Shown here in pieces: positions 15,303-25,184 of a DNA stretch of 55,776 bases. How positions within the stretch are numbered: the first letter of the stretch is position 1; the number at the start of each line of letters is the position of its first letter. Under the pieces are notes generated by a model. That model was not told the DNA's origin, searched no databases, and worked only from the letters and a program-made list of their open reading frames with translations. The DNA comes from Clostridium sp. CAG:768 (GTDB taxonomy: Bacteria > Cyanobacteriota > Vampirovibrionia > Gastranaerophilales > Gastranaerophilaceae). The position numbers were made by a program, and so were the translations under genes. The stretch lies in NCBI GenBank assembly GCA_000437435.1, contig FR899627.1:1-55776 (forward strand), written 5' to 3'.

Positions 15303-15587
15303 TTATCTAACGACTTTTGATACAAAATTTGTTATTTCAAAGAATGAGTCTTTTACAAATTCTTTTGCCAAAGTTGAGATTGGCCTGTTTTCAATAACAT
15401 CAAATACATAATAAATTGGGTCTTTTGAATTATTGAAACGCATTCTCCTGTCAGTTTGTGCAAGATAATTATAATCTTCAATGTTGAATTCTTTATGTTC
15501 AGCTTTTTGTTTTTTTCTTCTTGTTAAAGAACCAAATTGTCCGTTTCCACTTGTATTATTATTTGATTCTGCAGTTGTTGGTAACAT
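15303..15587 (-). CDS. Unrecognised small basic protein
   Basis: No family recognised. The 94-residue protein has a Ser/Asn/Gly-rich N terminus (about residues 1-20), a basic RRKKQK stretch at about 23-28, then a mixed helical region ending in EFVKDSFFEITNFVSKVVR. There is no signal peptide or membrane segment. A weak AGAGAGAAAAG precedes the ATG. Its upstream region has the TTAACATTTGTTAA dyad and the ATACTTTATATATATGTAAGAG block also seen before the 44452 gene, which supports a real, regulated gene. It lies 102 bases after the tolC stop and may have its own promoter. Confidence 0.6.
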   Translation of the reverse strand: MLPTTAESNNNTSGNGQFGSLTRRKKQKAEHKEFNIEDYNYLAQTDRRMRFNNSKDPIYYVFDVIENRPISTLAKEFVKDSFFEITNFVSKVVR

Positions 15588-15617
15588 TTTCTTTTCTCTC
15601 TCTTTATTTATCTCTTA

Positions 15618-15685
15618 CATATATATAAAGTATATCGAGTTAAAAAAATTGCTTTTTTTTATTAGATAATGTTAACATTTGTTAA
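15618..15685 (-). promoter_or_regulatory. Regulatory region of the 15587 gene
   Basis: GTTAACATTTGTTAA (15671-15685) is a near-perfect dyad. About 55 bases nearer the gene (minus strand) is ATACTTTATATATATGTAAGAG. The same pair of elements at similar spacing precedes the 44452 gene. Confidence 0.45.
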
Positions 15686-15689
15686 AAAT

Positions 15690-17111
15690 TTATTTTCCTA
15701 ATTCTACAATATCTGATTCATTAGGTACTAAATTTTTTCCAATAGCTTTTTCTAGTGATGCTTTTGCTGAATTATACTGATAAAGAGCATTATAGTAACT
15801 TAATTGTGCTTGTTGATAATTGATTTGAGCATCTTTCAATTCTGTCGGATTTGCTTCACCTACTCTGTATCTGCCATATGATAATTCATAGTTTTCTTTA
15901 GCCTGTTTTACACCTAGCATTGCAACAGGCATTTGATTTTTCTTTTCTTCAAGCATCAAATACGCATTTTGAATTTCTAGATAAATCTGATTTTGAGTAT
16001 TTTTTGCATTTGCTATTTCTTTGTCGTATAAATATCTTGCTTCTTGAATTTCATTTTTAATCAACATACCGTTAACAGTTGGGAAATTCAAATAACCACC
16101 AAGGTTATAACCGTAGTTTGATGTCCAACTTTTACCACCTATTTGCAATTGACCTTCAATAGATAGTGTTGGGAAATATGATTTTTTTACAAGTTTAAGT
16201 GTTTGATTTGCGCTTTCAACTTTTAATTCTGCTAATTTTAATTCAGGTCTTGCATCTCTTGCGATTTCTATTGATTGATTGAAGGTTACATCAACAGGCT
16301 GGTATTTCAATCGTTCTTGGACATTGTATTTATCAATAAAAGGTACGCCCATTACATTATTCAATCTTGCAACTGCTAAATTGACTGCATTATCAGCTTG
16401 TATTAATTGTAATTTAGCATTACTTAAATTAACCTCTGCAATAGTTACGTCAACTTTTGGATTCATACCAATTTCGTAGAATGCTTTTGCTTGATTGTAA
16501 AACATTTCAAATTTATTTACGGTATCTTCTGCTACTCGCTTATTCTCAAAAGCATATAAAAGATTGTAATAAGCATCTTTTGTTTGATAAATAACATCAT
16601 TAATAGTTGCACCTAGAGTTGTCTTATATGCTTCATAATCCAAACGTTTAATTGTTGCTTGGTTTTGCGTAACACCAAAGTCATATAACATTTGTTGTAA
16701 AGTTACCTGACCTAGAATAAAATAGTTAAATGTTAAGTTTTTACCTAAAGCATCAGACAATTGTAATTGTCTTATTCTAGTATAACCAGTCTGCCAGCTG
16801 ACCTGCGGAAAATAATTTGACCATACTTGTTTAATCCTTGAATCAGAGGCTAAGATATCATGGAATGCTGCATTTATTTGAGGATTATTACCAAGTGCTA
16901 ATTCTATACATTTATCCAAGGTCATATCTATATTTTTTTCAACAGATCCCTCGATTACAAAATCAGCTTTATCGTTTTGTTTTGGTAATACTGCATCTGC
17001 AGAAGGGTATTCTTTTTCATTAACCTCATTTCCGATATCATAGGCTAAAGATGTATTTATATTTATAAAACTAATTATTAAACTTAATAATATTATTCTT
17101 TTCAACAACAT
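15690..17111 (-). CDS. TolC-family outer membrane efflux protein
   Basis: Outer-membrane channel completing a tripartite efflux pump. The 473-residue protein has a signal peptide (about residues 1-23), then two halves of outer membrane efflux repeats with long helices (e.g. YNLLYAFENKRVAEDTVNKFEMFYNQAKAFYEIGM and NYELSYGRYRVGEANPTELKDAQINYQQAQ). Its ATG is adjacent to the stop of the RND pump gene, so it is the third gene of the MFP-RND-TolC operon. The substrate is unknown. Confidence 0.93.
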   Translation of the reverse strand: MLLKRIILLSLIISFININTSLAYDIGNEVNEKEYPSADAVLPKQNDKADFVIEGSVEKNIDMTLDKCIELALGNNPQINAAFHDILASDSRIKQVWSNYFPQVSWQTGYTRIRQLQLSDALGKNLTFNYFILGQVTLQQMLYDFGVTQNQATIKRLDYEAYKTTLGATINDVIYQTKDAYYNLLYAFENKRVAEDTVNKFEMFYNQAKAFYEIGMNPKVDVTIAEVNLSNAKLQLIQADNAVNLAVARLNNVMGVPFIDKYNVQERLKYQPVDVTFNQSIEIARDARPELKLAELKVESANQTLKLVKKSYFPTLSIEGQLQIGGKSWTSNYGYNLGGYLNFPTVNGMLIKNEIQEARYLYDKEIANAKNTQNQIYLEIQNAYLMLEEKKNQMPVAMLGVKQAKENYELSYGRYRVGEANPTELKDAQINYQQAQLSYYNALYQYNSAKASLEKAIGKNLVPNESDIVELGK

Positions 17112-20100
17112 TTAGTTATCCTTTTTCTTAAATGTTTTAGCTTTCTGTCCAATATAGATTTTAAGGTTTTCAACCATTACGAAAAATGCCGGAACTAAAA
17201 AAGTACCGATAAACGCAACAGCCATCATACCACCAAATACTGTCATACCAACAGAATTTCTACTAGCAGCACCAGCACCTTTAGCAAATACCAATGGTAA
17301 AAGACCTAAGATAAATGCAATATTGGTCATCATAACGGCTCTAAATCTTAATTTCGCAGCTTGCATAGCAGCATCTTTAATACTCATACCGGATTGATGA
17401 GCATCTTTTGCAAACTCAATGATTAAAATAGCTTGTTTTGTAGACAAACCAATTAACATAACAAGTCCGATTTGTGAATACAAATCCAAAGAATATCCTG
17501 CGACATATTGGAAGAATAAAGCTCCTACCAATGCAACAGGGGAAATTAATAATACTGCAATAGGCAACATCCAACTTTCGTATAAACCTACTAAGAATAA
17601 GTAAATAAATACAAGTGACATTGCTAATATCGGTCCAATTTGTCCGCTAGATTCTTTTTCCTGTAATGAACTACCAGACCAAGCATATCCCATATCTTTT
17701 GGTAAAACTGTAGCTGAAAGATTTTCCATAGCAGACATTGCCTGACCTGAACTTACACCGTTTCTTGCTTGACCGTTGATTGTAATTGCAGGATACATGT
17801 TAAATCTTGTCAAACTATAAGGTCCAACAATATTACTTATAGTTACAACTGATGACAATGGAACCATTGTACCAAGTTTGTTTTTAACATATATTTTATT
17901 GATATCTGAAGGTTTTTCTCTGAATTCATCGTCTGCTTGTAAATACACACGGTATACACGACCATATTTGTTAAAGTCATTTACATAAGATTTTCCAAAA
18001 TATCCTGATAATGCACTGTAAATTTCAGAAATATCAACTCCTTGAGCAAGAGCCTTATCTTCATCAACTTTTATTAACAACTGAGGCAAATCAGCAGTAA
18101 ATGATGTATATACCATTTGGAAAGCCGGATTTTTATTAGCTTCACCTATCATTTTTTGAGCTTCCTGGTATAATTCTTGAGGAGTTCTATCTCCTTTATC
18201 AAGCAATTGGTATTCAAAACCTCCGAACATACCTAAACCTGAAATTGAAGGAGGAGAGAATGATGCAATTGTTGCAGATGGATAATTTGCAAATTCCTTT
18301 TTAATTTTAGTTAATATACTCTGCATTGATTGATCTTTACTTTTACGTTCTGACCAATTTTTTAATTGGGCAACAATTAACGCAGTATTTTCTCCGGAAT
18401 AACCAACTAAAGTAATAGTTGTATCAACTCCATCCATATTTAATATTCTTTTTTCAACTTCAGCAGCAACCATCTCTGTCCTAGAAGCAGAAGATCCGTC
18501 AGGAAGCTGAATTTGAGAAAAAATTGCACCTTTATCTTCCGTTGGTAAGAATCCCTTCGGAATCAAATAAAACATTACAGATGTAAAAATTATGATTCCA
18601 GTAAATAAACTAATAGTAATTTTTGGAGAATCTATAAATACTTTTACACCTTCTAAATATTTATCTCTTACATTATTAAACCAATCATCGAATTTTTGAA
18701 TAAATTCAAAATCGGCCTTTTCTTCACCCGATTTTAAAATCATTGCACATAAAGCAGGTGCTAAAGTAAGTGCGACTAATGTAGATAAACCTATTGATGA
18801 AGCGATACATAAAGCGAATTGTCTAAACATTTGTCCAGTAATACCAGCCATAAAAGAAACCGGAACAAATACTGCCATTAATACTAAAGACGTTGCAAGT
18901 ACAGCTCCAAATACCTCTTTCATAGTAACTTCTGTTGCATCTACAGGATTTTTACCTTCTTGAATGTGTCTTTGTGTGTTTTCCAATACAACAATTGCAT
19001 CGTCAACAACCAGACCTACTGCAAGTACCAAAGCAAATAGAATTAACAGGTTTATAGAAAAGCCGAGAATATTCATAAATATAAATACCCCGATTAATGA
19101 TACTGGAATTGCACAGAATGGAACTAAAGCAGCTCTTGCACTACCTAAGAACATATAAGTTACAATACCTACAAGTACGATAGCTAAAGCAATTGCGTTA
19201 ATTACTTCTTTAATTGATTCTCTAACGAATTCAGTTTCATCACGCTGTATTTTGTATTCAATACCTTGAGGGAAACTCTTACTTAATTCTTCCATTTTTG
19301 CTCTGATTTTATTTGATAAATCTATTGCGTTAGCTTCAGGCAATTGACTTACTGAAATCATTGCAGTATCTTTACCGCCAATTCTTGAGAAATACGAATA
19401 ACTTTCAGCACCTAATTCTACTCTTGCAATATCTTTTAATTTGATTTGAGAACCATCTGTTTTTGAGCGGATAATAATATTTTCAAATTCTGAAACATCT
19501 TTTAATCTCCCCTTTGTTCTCATTGTAAGCTTAATCATCTGCTTATTTTTCATAGGTTCAACGCCCAAATCACCTGCAGGAACTTGAGTGTTTTGATTTT
19601 GAATTGCTGCATTTACCTCAGAGACAGAAACTCCAAGGTTTGCCATTTTAGCTGCATCAAGCCAAATTCTCATAGAATAATCTTTTGATCCGAAAACTTG
19701 AACTTTACCAACACCTTTAATACGAGCAAGTTCATCTTTAATAAAAATAGATGCATAGTTTGCAATATATAAAGAATCATATGTATTAGTAGGAGAATTA
19801 ATAGAAATCATCATCAAACCTGGACCACCAGTTGATTTCTTTACTGACAACCCATACCTTCTAACTTCTTCTGGCAAACGAGGAGTAACCAATTGCAATT
19901 GGTTTTGAACGTTTACTACAGCCATGTCAGGGTCTGAACCGATTTCAAAATATAAAGTCAATTGATATTGACCGTTTTGAGATGTAGATGACATATAAAT
20001 CATATCTTCGACACCGTTCAATTGAGCTTCTACCGGTGCTGCAATTGTATCTTCTACAACGTCAGAACTTGCACCTGCATATGTTGCAGTTACAACTACC

Positions 20101-20243
20101 TGAGGCGGGGTAATTGAGGGGTATTCTTCCAAAGGTAATGCCGTAATCATTAACATACCCGCAAGCATAATTGCTAATGATATTACGATAGCTAGTTTTG
20201 GACGTTTTATAAATAAATTGCCTGTTTTTTCTTTTTCCATCAT
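17112..20243 (-). CDS. RND-family inner-membrane efflux pump (AcrB/MexB-like, HAE1 type)
   Basis: Proton-driven multidrug or metabolite exporter. It has 1043 residues, the family's usual length. The N terminus is FIKRPKLAIVISLAIMLAG, followed by PLEEYPSITPP. The proton relay Asp pair sits in TM4 (LVLAVGLVVDDAIVVLENTQRH). Two periplasmic porter domains and a C-terminal TM bundle (GLSTKQAILIIEFAKDA) are visible. The pair VVDD fits HAE1 drug pumps rather than metal pumps. It is co-transcribed with the membrane fusion protein upstream and TolC downstream. Confidence 0.96.
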   Translation of the reverse strand: MMEKEKTGNLFIKRPKLAIVISLAIMLAGMLMITALPLEEYPSITPPQVVVTATYAGASSDVVEDTIAAPVEAQLNGVEDMIYMSSTSQNGQYQLTLYFEIGSDPDMAVVNVQNQLQLVTPRLPEEVRRYGLSVKKSTGGPGLMMISINSPTNTYDSLYIANYASIFIKDELARIKGVGKVQVFGSKDYSMRIWLDAAKMANLGVSVSEVNAAIQNQNTQVPAGDLGVEPMKNKQMIKLTMRTKGRLKDVSEFENIIIRSKTDGSQIKLKDIARVELGAESYSYFSRIGGKDTAMISVSQLPEANAIDLSNKIRAKMEELSKSFPQGIEYKIQRDETEFVRESIKEVINAIALAIVLVGIVTYMFLGSARAALVPFCAIPVSLIGVFIFMNILGFSINLLILFALVLAVGLVVDDAIVVLENTQRHIQEGKNPVDATEVTMKEVFGAVLATSLVLMAVFVPVSFMAGITGQMFRQFALCIASSIGLSTLVALTLAPALCAMILKSGEEKADFEFIQKFDDWFNNVRDKYLEGVKVFIDSPKITISLFTGIIIFTSVMFYLIPKGFLPTEDKGAIFSQIQLPDGSSASRTEMVAAEVEKRILNMDGVDTTITLVGYSGENTALIVAQLKNWSERKSKDQSMQSILTKIKKEFANYPSATIASFSPPSISGLGMFGGFEYQLLDKGDRTPQELYQEAQKMIGEANKNPAFQMVYTSFTADLPQLLIKVDEDKALAQGVDISEIYSALSGYFGKSYVNDFNKYGRVYRVYLQADDEFREKPSDINKIYVKNKLGTMVPLSSVVTISNIVGPYSLTRFNMYPAITINGQARNGVSSGQAMSAMENLSATVLPKDMGYAWSGSSLQEKESSGQIGPILAMSLVFIYLFLVGLYESWMLPIAVLLISPVALVGALFFQYVAGYSLDLYSQIGLVMLIGLSTKQAILIIEFAKDAHQSGMSIKDAAMQAAKLRFRAVMMTNIAFILGLLPLVFAKGAGAASRNSVGMTVFGGMMAVAFIGTFLVPAFFVMVENLKIYIGQKAKTFKKKDN

Positions 20244-20265
20244 ATCCCTTTATTTTATATTTTTA

Positions 20266-21444
20266 TTATTTATTTTCTTTTTTATTTTCTGTAATTTGTT
20301 CTTTTTTCAATTTCATCATCTCTTCTTGAGAAATTATTTTTACAGGTTTACCAGGAGTAACTTTTTGCAAACCTTCAATTACTATACGATCGCCTTTTTT
20401 CAATCCTTCGTTAATTATCCAATTATCACCAGATTGTTCTCCAACTTTCACATAAGTTAGTTGAGGAATATCGTTTTCATCAAGCTTATAGACATATTTG
20501 CCTGCTTGGTTTTCAAGAACTGCAGTAACAGGAGCAACTGGAACTTCTACAGGATTATTTGAATATAATTTAACTGTTACAAATTCTCCATGAATTAACT
20601 CATTATTAGGATTTTCAAATGTAGCCCTCATTGTTACAGTACCAGTTGATTGATCAACTTTGTTGTCTTGAAAATCTTGAACCCCATTAAGTGGATATTT
20701 ACGTCCACCACCAAGGATTAATTCAACTTTTCTATTTTTATTATTAGCTTGATCTGCATCTGCTAAAATTTGAAAATCATTTGAATCTAATGGGAAAGTT
20801 ACATAAATAGGATTTGTACTATTTATAGTTGTCAAAGCACCTGAACTTGGAGATACATAGTTCCCTACTGTAACATTAATAATCCCAACTTTTCCATTAA
20901 CAGGGGATTTTACATTTGTATATCCAAGATTTCTGTTTGCATCATTATAAGATGCTTGAGCTGAAGCTAATTGAGCTTTTAAAGCATCCCTTTGAGATAA
21001 TAACTGATCATATTGAGCTTTAGCTATATAATCTTTTTTTACAAGTTCTGCTGCACGAGCTAATTGTTTTTCGGCATACACAAGTTGTGCTTTTAAATTT
21101 TTAACATTTGCTCCCGCAACATTTGCAGCATTTGAATATTCAGTAGGTTCTATTAAGAATAATACCTGTCCAGCTTTTACGTAATCGCCTTCTTTAAAAT
21201 AACTTTTTTGCAAATATCCTGAAATACGAGCAAGCACATCTACGCGATATTTAGATACAACCCTGCCTGGAGCTTCAAAACTTCTAATTACACTTTCATT
21301 TTTAATTTCCTGAATTGATACATTTGGTGCTGGTTTATTCATCATATTTTTTGTTTGCATAAAATTAGAAAAAGCTGAAAAACCGTAACGCAAAAGTATT
21401 GCGCCTATTATTACAGACAAGAATATTATTATATTTTTTTTCAT
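20266..21444 (-). CDS. RND efflux membrane fusion protein (AcrA/MexA-like)
   Basis: Periplasmic adaptor linking the RND pump to TolC. The 392-residue protein has an N-terminal hydrophobic anchor (about residues 3-20), a lipoyl half-motif (ISGYLQKSYFKEGDYVKAGQVLFLIEP), a coiled-coil hairpin rich in Ala and Gln (about 95-165), the second lipoyl half (NLGYTNVKSPVNGKVGIINVTVGNYV), then beta-barrel and proximal domains. It is the first gene of the operon and has a clear promoter at 21486-21514. Confidence 0.95.
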   Translation of the reverse strand: MKKNIIIFLSVIIGAILLRYGFSAFSNFMQTKNMMNKPAPNVSIQEIKNESVIRSFEAPGRVVSKYRVDVLARISGYLQKSYFKEGDYVKAGQVLFLIEPTEYSNAANVAGANVKNLKAQLVYAEKQLARAAELVKKDYIAKAQYDQLLSQRDALKAQLASAQASYNDANRNLGYTNVKSPVNGKVGIINVTVGNYVSPSSGALTTINSTNPIYVTFPLDSNDFQILADADQANNKNRKVELILGGGRKYPLNGVQDFQDNKVDQSTGTVTMRATFENPNNELIHGEFVTVKLYSNNPVEVPVAPVTAVLENQAGKYVYKLDENDIPQLTYVKVGEQSGDNWIINEGLKKGDRIVIEGLQKVTPGKPVKIISQEEMMKLKKEQITENKKENK

Positions 21445-21461
21445 TATCTCTCCCTAGTCAT

Positions 21462-21514
21462 AATTATGTTGTTTTTGCAACAATTATATTACTATCAAAG
21501 ATACCCCATGTCAA
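21462..21514 (-). promoter_or_regulatory. Promoter and possible operator of the efflux operon
   Basis: On the minus strand, TTGACA (21514-21509), a 17-base spacer and TAATAT (21491-21486). An imperfect inverted repeat (TTGTTG...CAACA with AT-rich arms) covers the expected transcript start around 21462-21487. It may bind a repressor; no regulator gene is adjacent. Confidence 0.6.
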
Positions 21515-21600
21515 CAAAAATAAATATAAAATAGCCCTACTGTTTAAGACGTTAATTTTCTTACAATTAAAGGTTCTTTATTAAAAAAATATATAAATTT

Positions 21601-22176
21601 CTATTTGATTGTTTCTAAAAATTTTAGAACATTTCTTAATGCTCTACCACGATGAGAAATCTGATTTTTTGCTTCTTCTGACATTTCTGCCATGGTAAGC
21701 TTATAATCAGTATCTTTAGTAAGGAAAATAGGATCATATCCAAAACCATTAATCCCTGATTGTTTTTCGGCAATTTTCCCAAAGCATTCTCCACGGGTTT
21801 GGAATAAGATGTTACCATTTTTATCTACAAGTGTCATCGCACATACAAATTTTGCACTTCTGGCTGTTTTTCCATTAATTGCATTTAAAAGTTTATCAAT
21901 TCTTGCTTGTGGAGTTTCAGCATATCGCGCAGAACGAATTCCAGGAGCTCCGTTTAAAGCATCAACACACAAGCCTGAATCATCTGCCAAAGATATTTTA
22001 CGACTTACCCTTGCTGCTTCCTTTGCTTTTATTAAAGAATTTTCCTCAAAAGTTTCACCATTTTCAATCGGATTAAAACCATCATCAGGAAGTATAAATT
22101 CTATACCTGTATCTTTTGCGATCTCTTGTATTTCTTTTAATTTATGAGCATTACCGGTTGCAAAAACTATTTTCAT
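21601..22176 (-). CDS. rdgB: XTP/dITP pyrophosphatase (RdgB/HAM1)
   Basis: House-cleaning enzyme that hydrolyses non-canonical purine triphosphates. It has 191 residues, with the start motif MKIVFATGNAHKLKEI, the catalytic LADDSGLCVDALNGAPGIRSARYA block, the NGFGYDPIF motif and the C-terminal ISHRGRALR. It lies two bases from the end of uppS, so the two are one transcription unit. Confidence 0.97.
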   Translation of the reverse strand: MKIVFATGNAHKLKEIQEIAKDTGIEFILPDDGFNPIENGETFEENSLIKAKEAARVSRKISLADDSGLCVDALNGAPGIRSARYAETPQARIDKLLNAINGKTARSAKFVCAMTLVDKNGNILFQTRGECFGKIAEKQSGINGFGYDPIFLTKDTDYKLTMAEMSEEAKNQISHRGRALRNVLKFLETIK

Positions 22177-22178
22177 TG

Positions 22179-22907
22179 TTATTTCCCAAATCTTCTTTGC
22201 CTGTTTTTAAATTCTTCAACAGCTCTTGCAAGAGATTCTCGCCCGAATTCCGGCCAATATTCATCGGTTACCAATATTTCGGAATATGCAATTTGCCATA
22301 AAAGATAATTTGATATTCTTTTTTCTCCCCCTGTTCTAATCAATAAATCAGGGTCAGGAATATTTTTTGTATAAAGATTTTCAGAAATCATTTCTTCTGT
22401 AATATCTTCAGCTTTAACTCCTTTGGCAATAATTGACTTTACTGCATGAACAATCTCATCTCTAGCTCCATAGTTAAATGCAATTTGCAAATGAACACCT
22501 GTATTATTTTTTGTTGTTTCTACAGAATTTGCAAGGATTTTTTGAAGTTTATCACTTAACTTTGAGATATCTCCGATAAAACTAATTACAACACCTTCTG
22601 AATGCATTTCTGCAAGTTCATTAGTAAGAGTAATTGCTAAAAGTTCCATTAAAAAATCAACTTCTTCTTTTTTTCTTTTCCAATTTTCAGTAGAAAAAGC
22701 ATAAACTGTAAGATATTTGATCCCAAAATCTTTGCAGGCTCTAAGAGTTGTTTTTAATGCATCTACACCTTTTTTGTGTCCCATTGCAGAAGGCAAATTC
22801 TTTTCCTTTGCCCAGCGACGATTTCCGTCCATAATAATTGCAATGTGTTCCAAATTAGTTTCTTTTACAATTTCAGCTGTTATTAAATCTTTTTCTTGAG
22901 TTTTCAT
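22179..22907 (-). CDS. uppS: Undecaprenyl diphosphate synthase (cis-prenyltransferase)
   Basis: Makes the C55 lipid carrier for peptidoglycan and surface polysaccharide synthesis. The signature HIAIIMDGNRRWAKEKNLP contains the catalytic Asp. TVYAFSTENWKRKKEEV and the C-terminal PDLLIRTGGEKRISNYLLWQIAYSE are also canonical. I place the start at the ATG at 22907 (242 residues); a longer frame begins at 22946 but adds an unlikely hydrophobic leader. The Shine-Dalgarno before 22907 (TAGGA) is close to the ATG, so the start is uncertain. Confidence 0.95.
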   Translation of the reverse strand: MKTQEKDLITAEIVKETNLEHIAIIMDGNRRWAKEKNLPSAMGHKKGVDALKTTLRACKDFGIKYLTVYAFSTENWKRKKEEVDFLMELLAITLTNELAEMHSEGVVISFIGDISKLSDKLQKILANSVETTKNNTGVHLQIAFNYGARDEIVHAVKSIIAKGVKAEDITEEMISENLYTKNIPDPDLLIRTGGEKRISNYLLWQIAYSEILVTDEYWPEFGRESLARAVEEFKNRQRRFGK

Positions 22908-22998
22908 AATCCTAATTATATTGCAAATATTAAAAATTACAAACAAATTGTTTTGTAAAAATACATGTTTGTGTGATAATTTTTATTGAGGCTAAAAA

Positions 22999-23008
22999 TA
23001 TAATAGCG
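22999..23008 (+). promoter_or_regulatory. -10 box of fusA promoter
   Basis: TATAAT followed by AGCG, identical to the infA promoter -10 context. No convincing -35 is visible. Confidence 0.5.
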
Positions 23009-23040
23009 ATGTACACAATATAAAAAAGGAAAAGACAAAA

Positions 23041-25134
23041 ATGGCAAGAAAAACTCCATTAGAAAAAATCAGAAACATTGGTATTGCCGCTCACATCGAT
23101 GCTGGTAAGACCACTACAACTGAACGTATTTTGTTTTACACAGGTAAAACTCATAAAATCGGAGAAGTTCATGATGGTGCTGCAGTAACAGACTTCATGG
23201 ATCAAGAACGTGAAAGAGGTATTACAATCCAATCTGCAGCTGTAACTGCTGAATGGAAAGGACACCAAATCAACATTATCGACACACCGGGGCACGTTGA
23301 CTTCACAATCGAAGTAGAACGTTCTTTACGTGTATTAGACGGTGTAGTTGCAGTATTCTGTGCTGTAGGTGGTGTTCAATCTCAATCAGAAACAGTTTGG
23401 AGACAAGCTAACAGATATGAAGTTCCTCGTATGGTATTCGTTAACAAAATGGATAGAACAGGTGCTGATTTCTACAGAGTTGTTGACCAAATTAAAAACA
23501 GATTAGGTGCTAACGCTGTACCTATCCAATTACCAATCGGTTCTGAAGATAAATTCAATGGTCTTGTTGACTTGATGACAATGAAGGCTGAAATTTATAC
23601 AAACGATTTAGGTACAGATATTAAAGAAGAAGATATCCCTGCAGATATGTTAGAAAAAGCAAAAGAATACAGAGAAGCTATGGTTGAAGCTATTGCTTCT
23701 GAAGATGATGCTTTAATGGAAAAATTCTTCGAAGATCCTGAATCAATTACAGTTGATGAATTAAAAGCTGGCCTAAGAAAAGCTGTTTGTGATAACAAAA
23801 TTGTACCTGTAACTTGTGGTACAGCATTCAAAAACAAAGGTGTTCAATTATTATTAAACGCAGTTGTTGATTACATGCCATCACCAGTTGATGTAAAAGC
23901 TATCGAAGGTGAATTAGAAGATGGAACAAAAACAGAAAGACATTCTTCTGATTCAGAACCATTCTCTGCTTTAGCATTCAAAGTTATGACAGACCCTTAT
24001 GTTGGTCGTTTAACTTTCTTAAGAGTTTACTCTGGTGTAATCACTTCTGGTTCTTATGTATTAAATGCTACTAACGGCAAAAAAGAACGTATCGCAAGAT
24101 TAGTTCGTATGTATGCAGATCAAAGACTTGAAGAACAAGAAGTATACGCAGGTGATATCTGTGCAGCTGTAGGTTTGAAAGATACTACTACAGGTGATAC
24201 ATTATGCGATGAAAAAGCTCCTATCATCTTAGAAAGAATGTCTTTCCCAGAACCTGTAATTTCGGTTGCTATTGAACCAAAAACTAAAGCTGACCAAGAT
24301 AAAATGGGTATTGCTTTACAAAAACTTGCTGAAGAAGATCCTTCATTCAGAGTTAAATCAGATACAGAAACAGGTCAAACAATCATTTCTGGTATGGGAG
24401 AACTTCACCTTGATATTATTGTTGACCGTATGTTAAGAGAATTCAAAGTAGAAGCTAACATCGGTAAACCTCAAGTAGCTTACCGTGAAACTATCCGCGG
24501 AAACGCAGACCAAGATTCTAAATTCATCCGTCAATCAGGTGGTAAAGGTCAATATGGTCACGTTAAAGTTAGAATTTCTCCAGCTGAAGAAAATGCAGGA
24601 TTTGTATTTGAAAACAAAATTGTCGGTGGTGCTATTCCTAGAGAATACATCGAACCTGCAAGAAAAGGTATGGAAGAAGCTCTTGAAGGCGGTATTTTAG
24701 CTGGATTCCCAATGATTGACGTTAAAGTTGAGTTATATGATGGTTCTTACCACGAAGTTGACTCTTCTGAAATGGCATTCAAAATCGCTGGTTCTATGGC
24801 TATTAAAGAAGGTTGTAGAAAAGCTCAACCTTGTATCCTTGAACCTATGATGAAAGTTGAAATCGAAATTCCTGATGAATTCACTGGTACAATCATCGGT
24901 GATATTTCAAGACGTCGTGGACGTGTTGAAGGTCAAGAACCAGTTGGTACTACTGGTAACGTAATTGTAAGAGCATTAGTTCCTCTTGCTAATATGTTCG
25001 GTTATGCAACTGATTTGAGATCTAATACTCAAGGTCGTGGTACTTTCTCAATGGAATTCAAATGCTACGAACAAGTTCCTGCAAATATCGAAAAAGAAAT
25101 TATCGAAAAATCAGGAAATGTTGGTAAAGAATAA
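23041..25134 (+). CDS. fusA: Elongation factor G
   Basis: GTPase that drives ribosome translocation. It has 697 residues, full length. The P-loop is GIAAHIDAGKTTTTERILFYTG, switch II is IDTPGHVDFTIEVERS, and the guanine-binding motif is VFVNKMDRTGAD. Domain IV is visible as YRETIRGNADQDSKFIRQSGGKGQYGHV. AAAAAGGAAAAGAC precedes the ATG. It is monocistronic, bounded by a terminator, and not linked to rpsL/rpsG/tuf here. Confidence 0.98.
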   Translation: MARKTPLEKIRNIGIAAHIDAGKTTTTERILFYTGKTHKIGEVHDGAAVTDFMDQERERGITIQSAAVTAEWKGHQINIIDTPGHVDFTIEVERSLRVLDGVVAVFCAVGGVQSQSETVWRQANRYEVPRMVFVNKMDRTGADFYRVVDQIKNRLGANAVPIQLPIGSEDKFNGLVDLMTMKAEIYTNDLGTDIKEEDIPADMLEKAKEYREAMVEAIASEDDALMEKFFEDPESITVDELKAGLRKAVCDNKIVPVTCGTAFKNKGVQLLLNAVVDYMPSPVDVKAIEGELEDGTKTERHSSDSEPFSALAFKVMTDPYVGRLTFLRVYSGVITSGSYVLNATNGKKERIARLVRMYADQRLEEQEVYAGDICAAVGLKDTTTGDTLCDEKAPIILERMSFPEPVISVAIEPKTKADQDKMGIALQKLAEEDPSFRVKSDTETGQTIISGMGELHLDIIVDRMLREFKVEANIGKPQVAYRETIRGNADQDSKFIRQSGGKGQYGHVKVRISPAEENAGFVFENKIVGGAIPREYIEPARKGMEEALEGGILAGFPMIDVKVELYDGSYHEVDSSEMAFKIAGSMAIKEGCRKAQPCILEPMMKVEIEIPDEFTGTIIGDISRRRGRVEGQEPVGTTGNVIVRALVPLANMFGYATDLRSNTQGRGTFSMEFKCYEQVPANIEKEIIEKSGNVGKE

Positions 25135-25150
25135 CCAATTATTTAAATTA

Positions 25151-25184
25151 AAAAGACCTCTTAGAATTAAGAGGTCTTTTTTTT
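25151..25184. terminator. Bidirectional terminator between fusA and 25183 gene
   Basis: AAAAGACCTCTTA / TAAGAGGTCTTTT with a short loop and T runs on both strands. The stop codon of the convergent gene sits at its edge. Confidence 0.9.
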
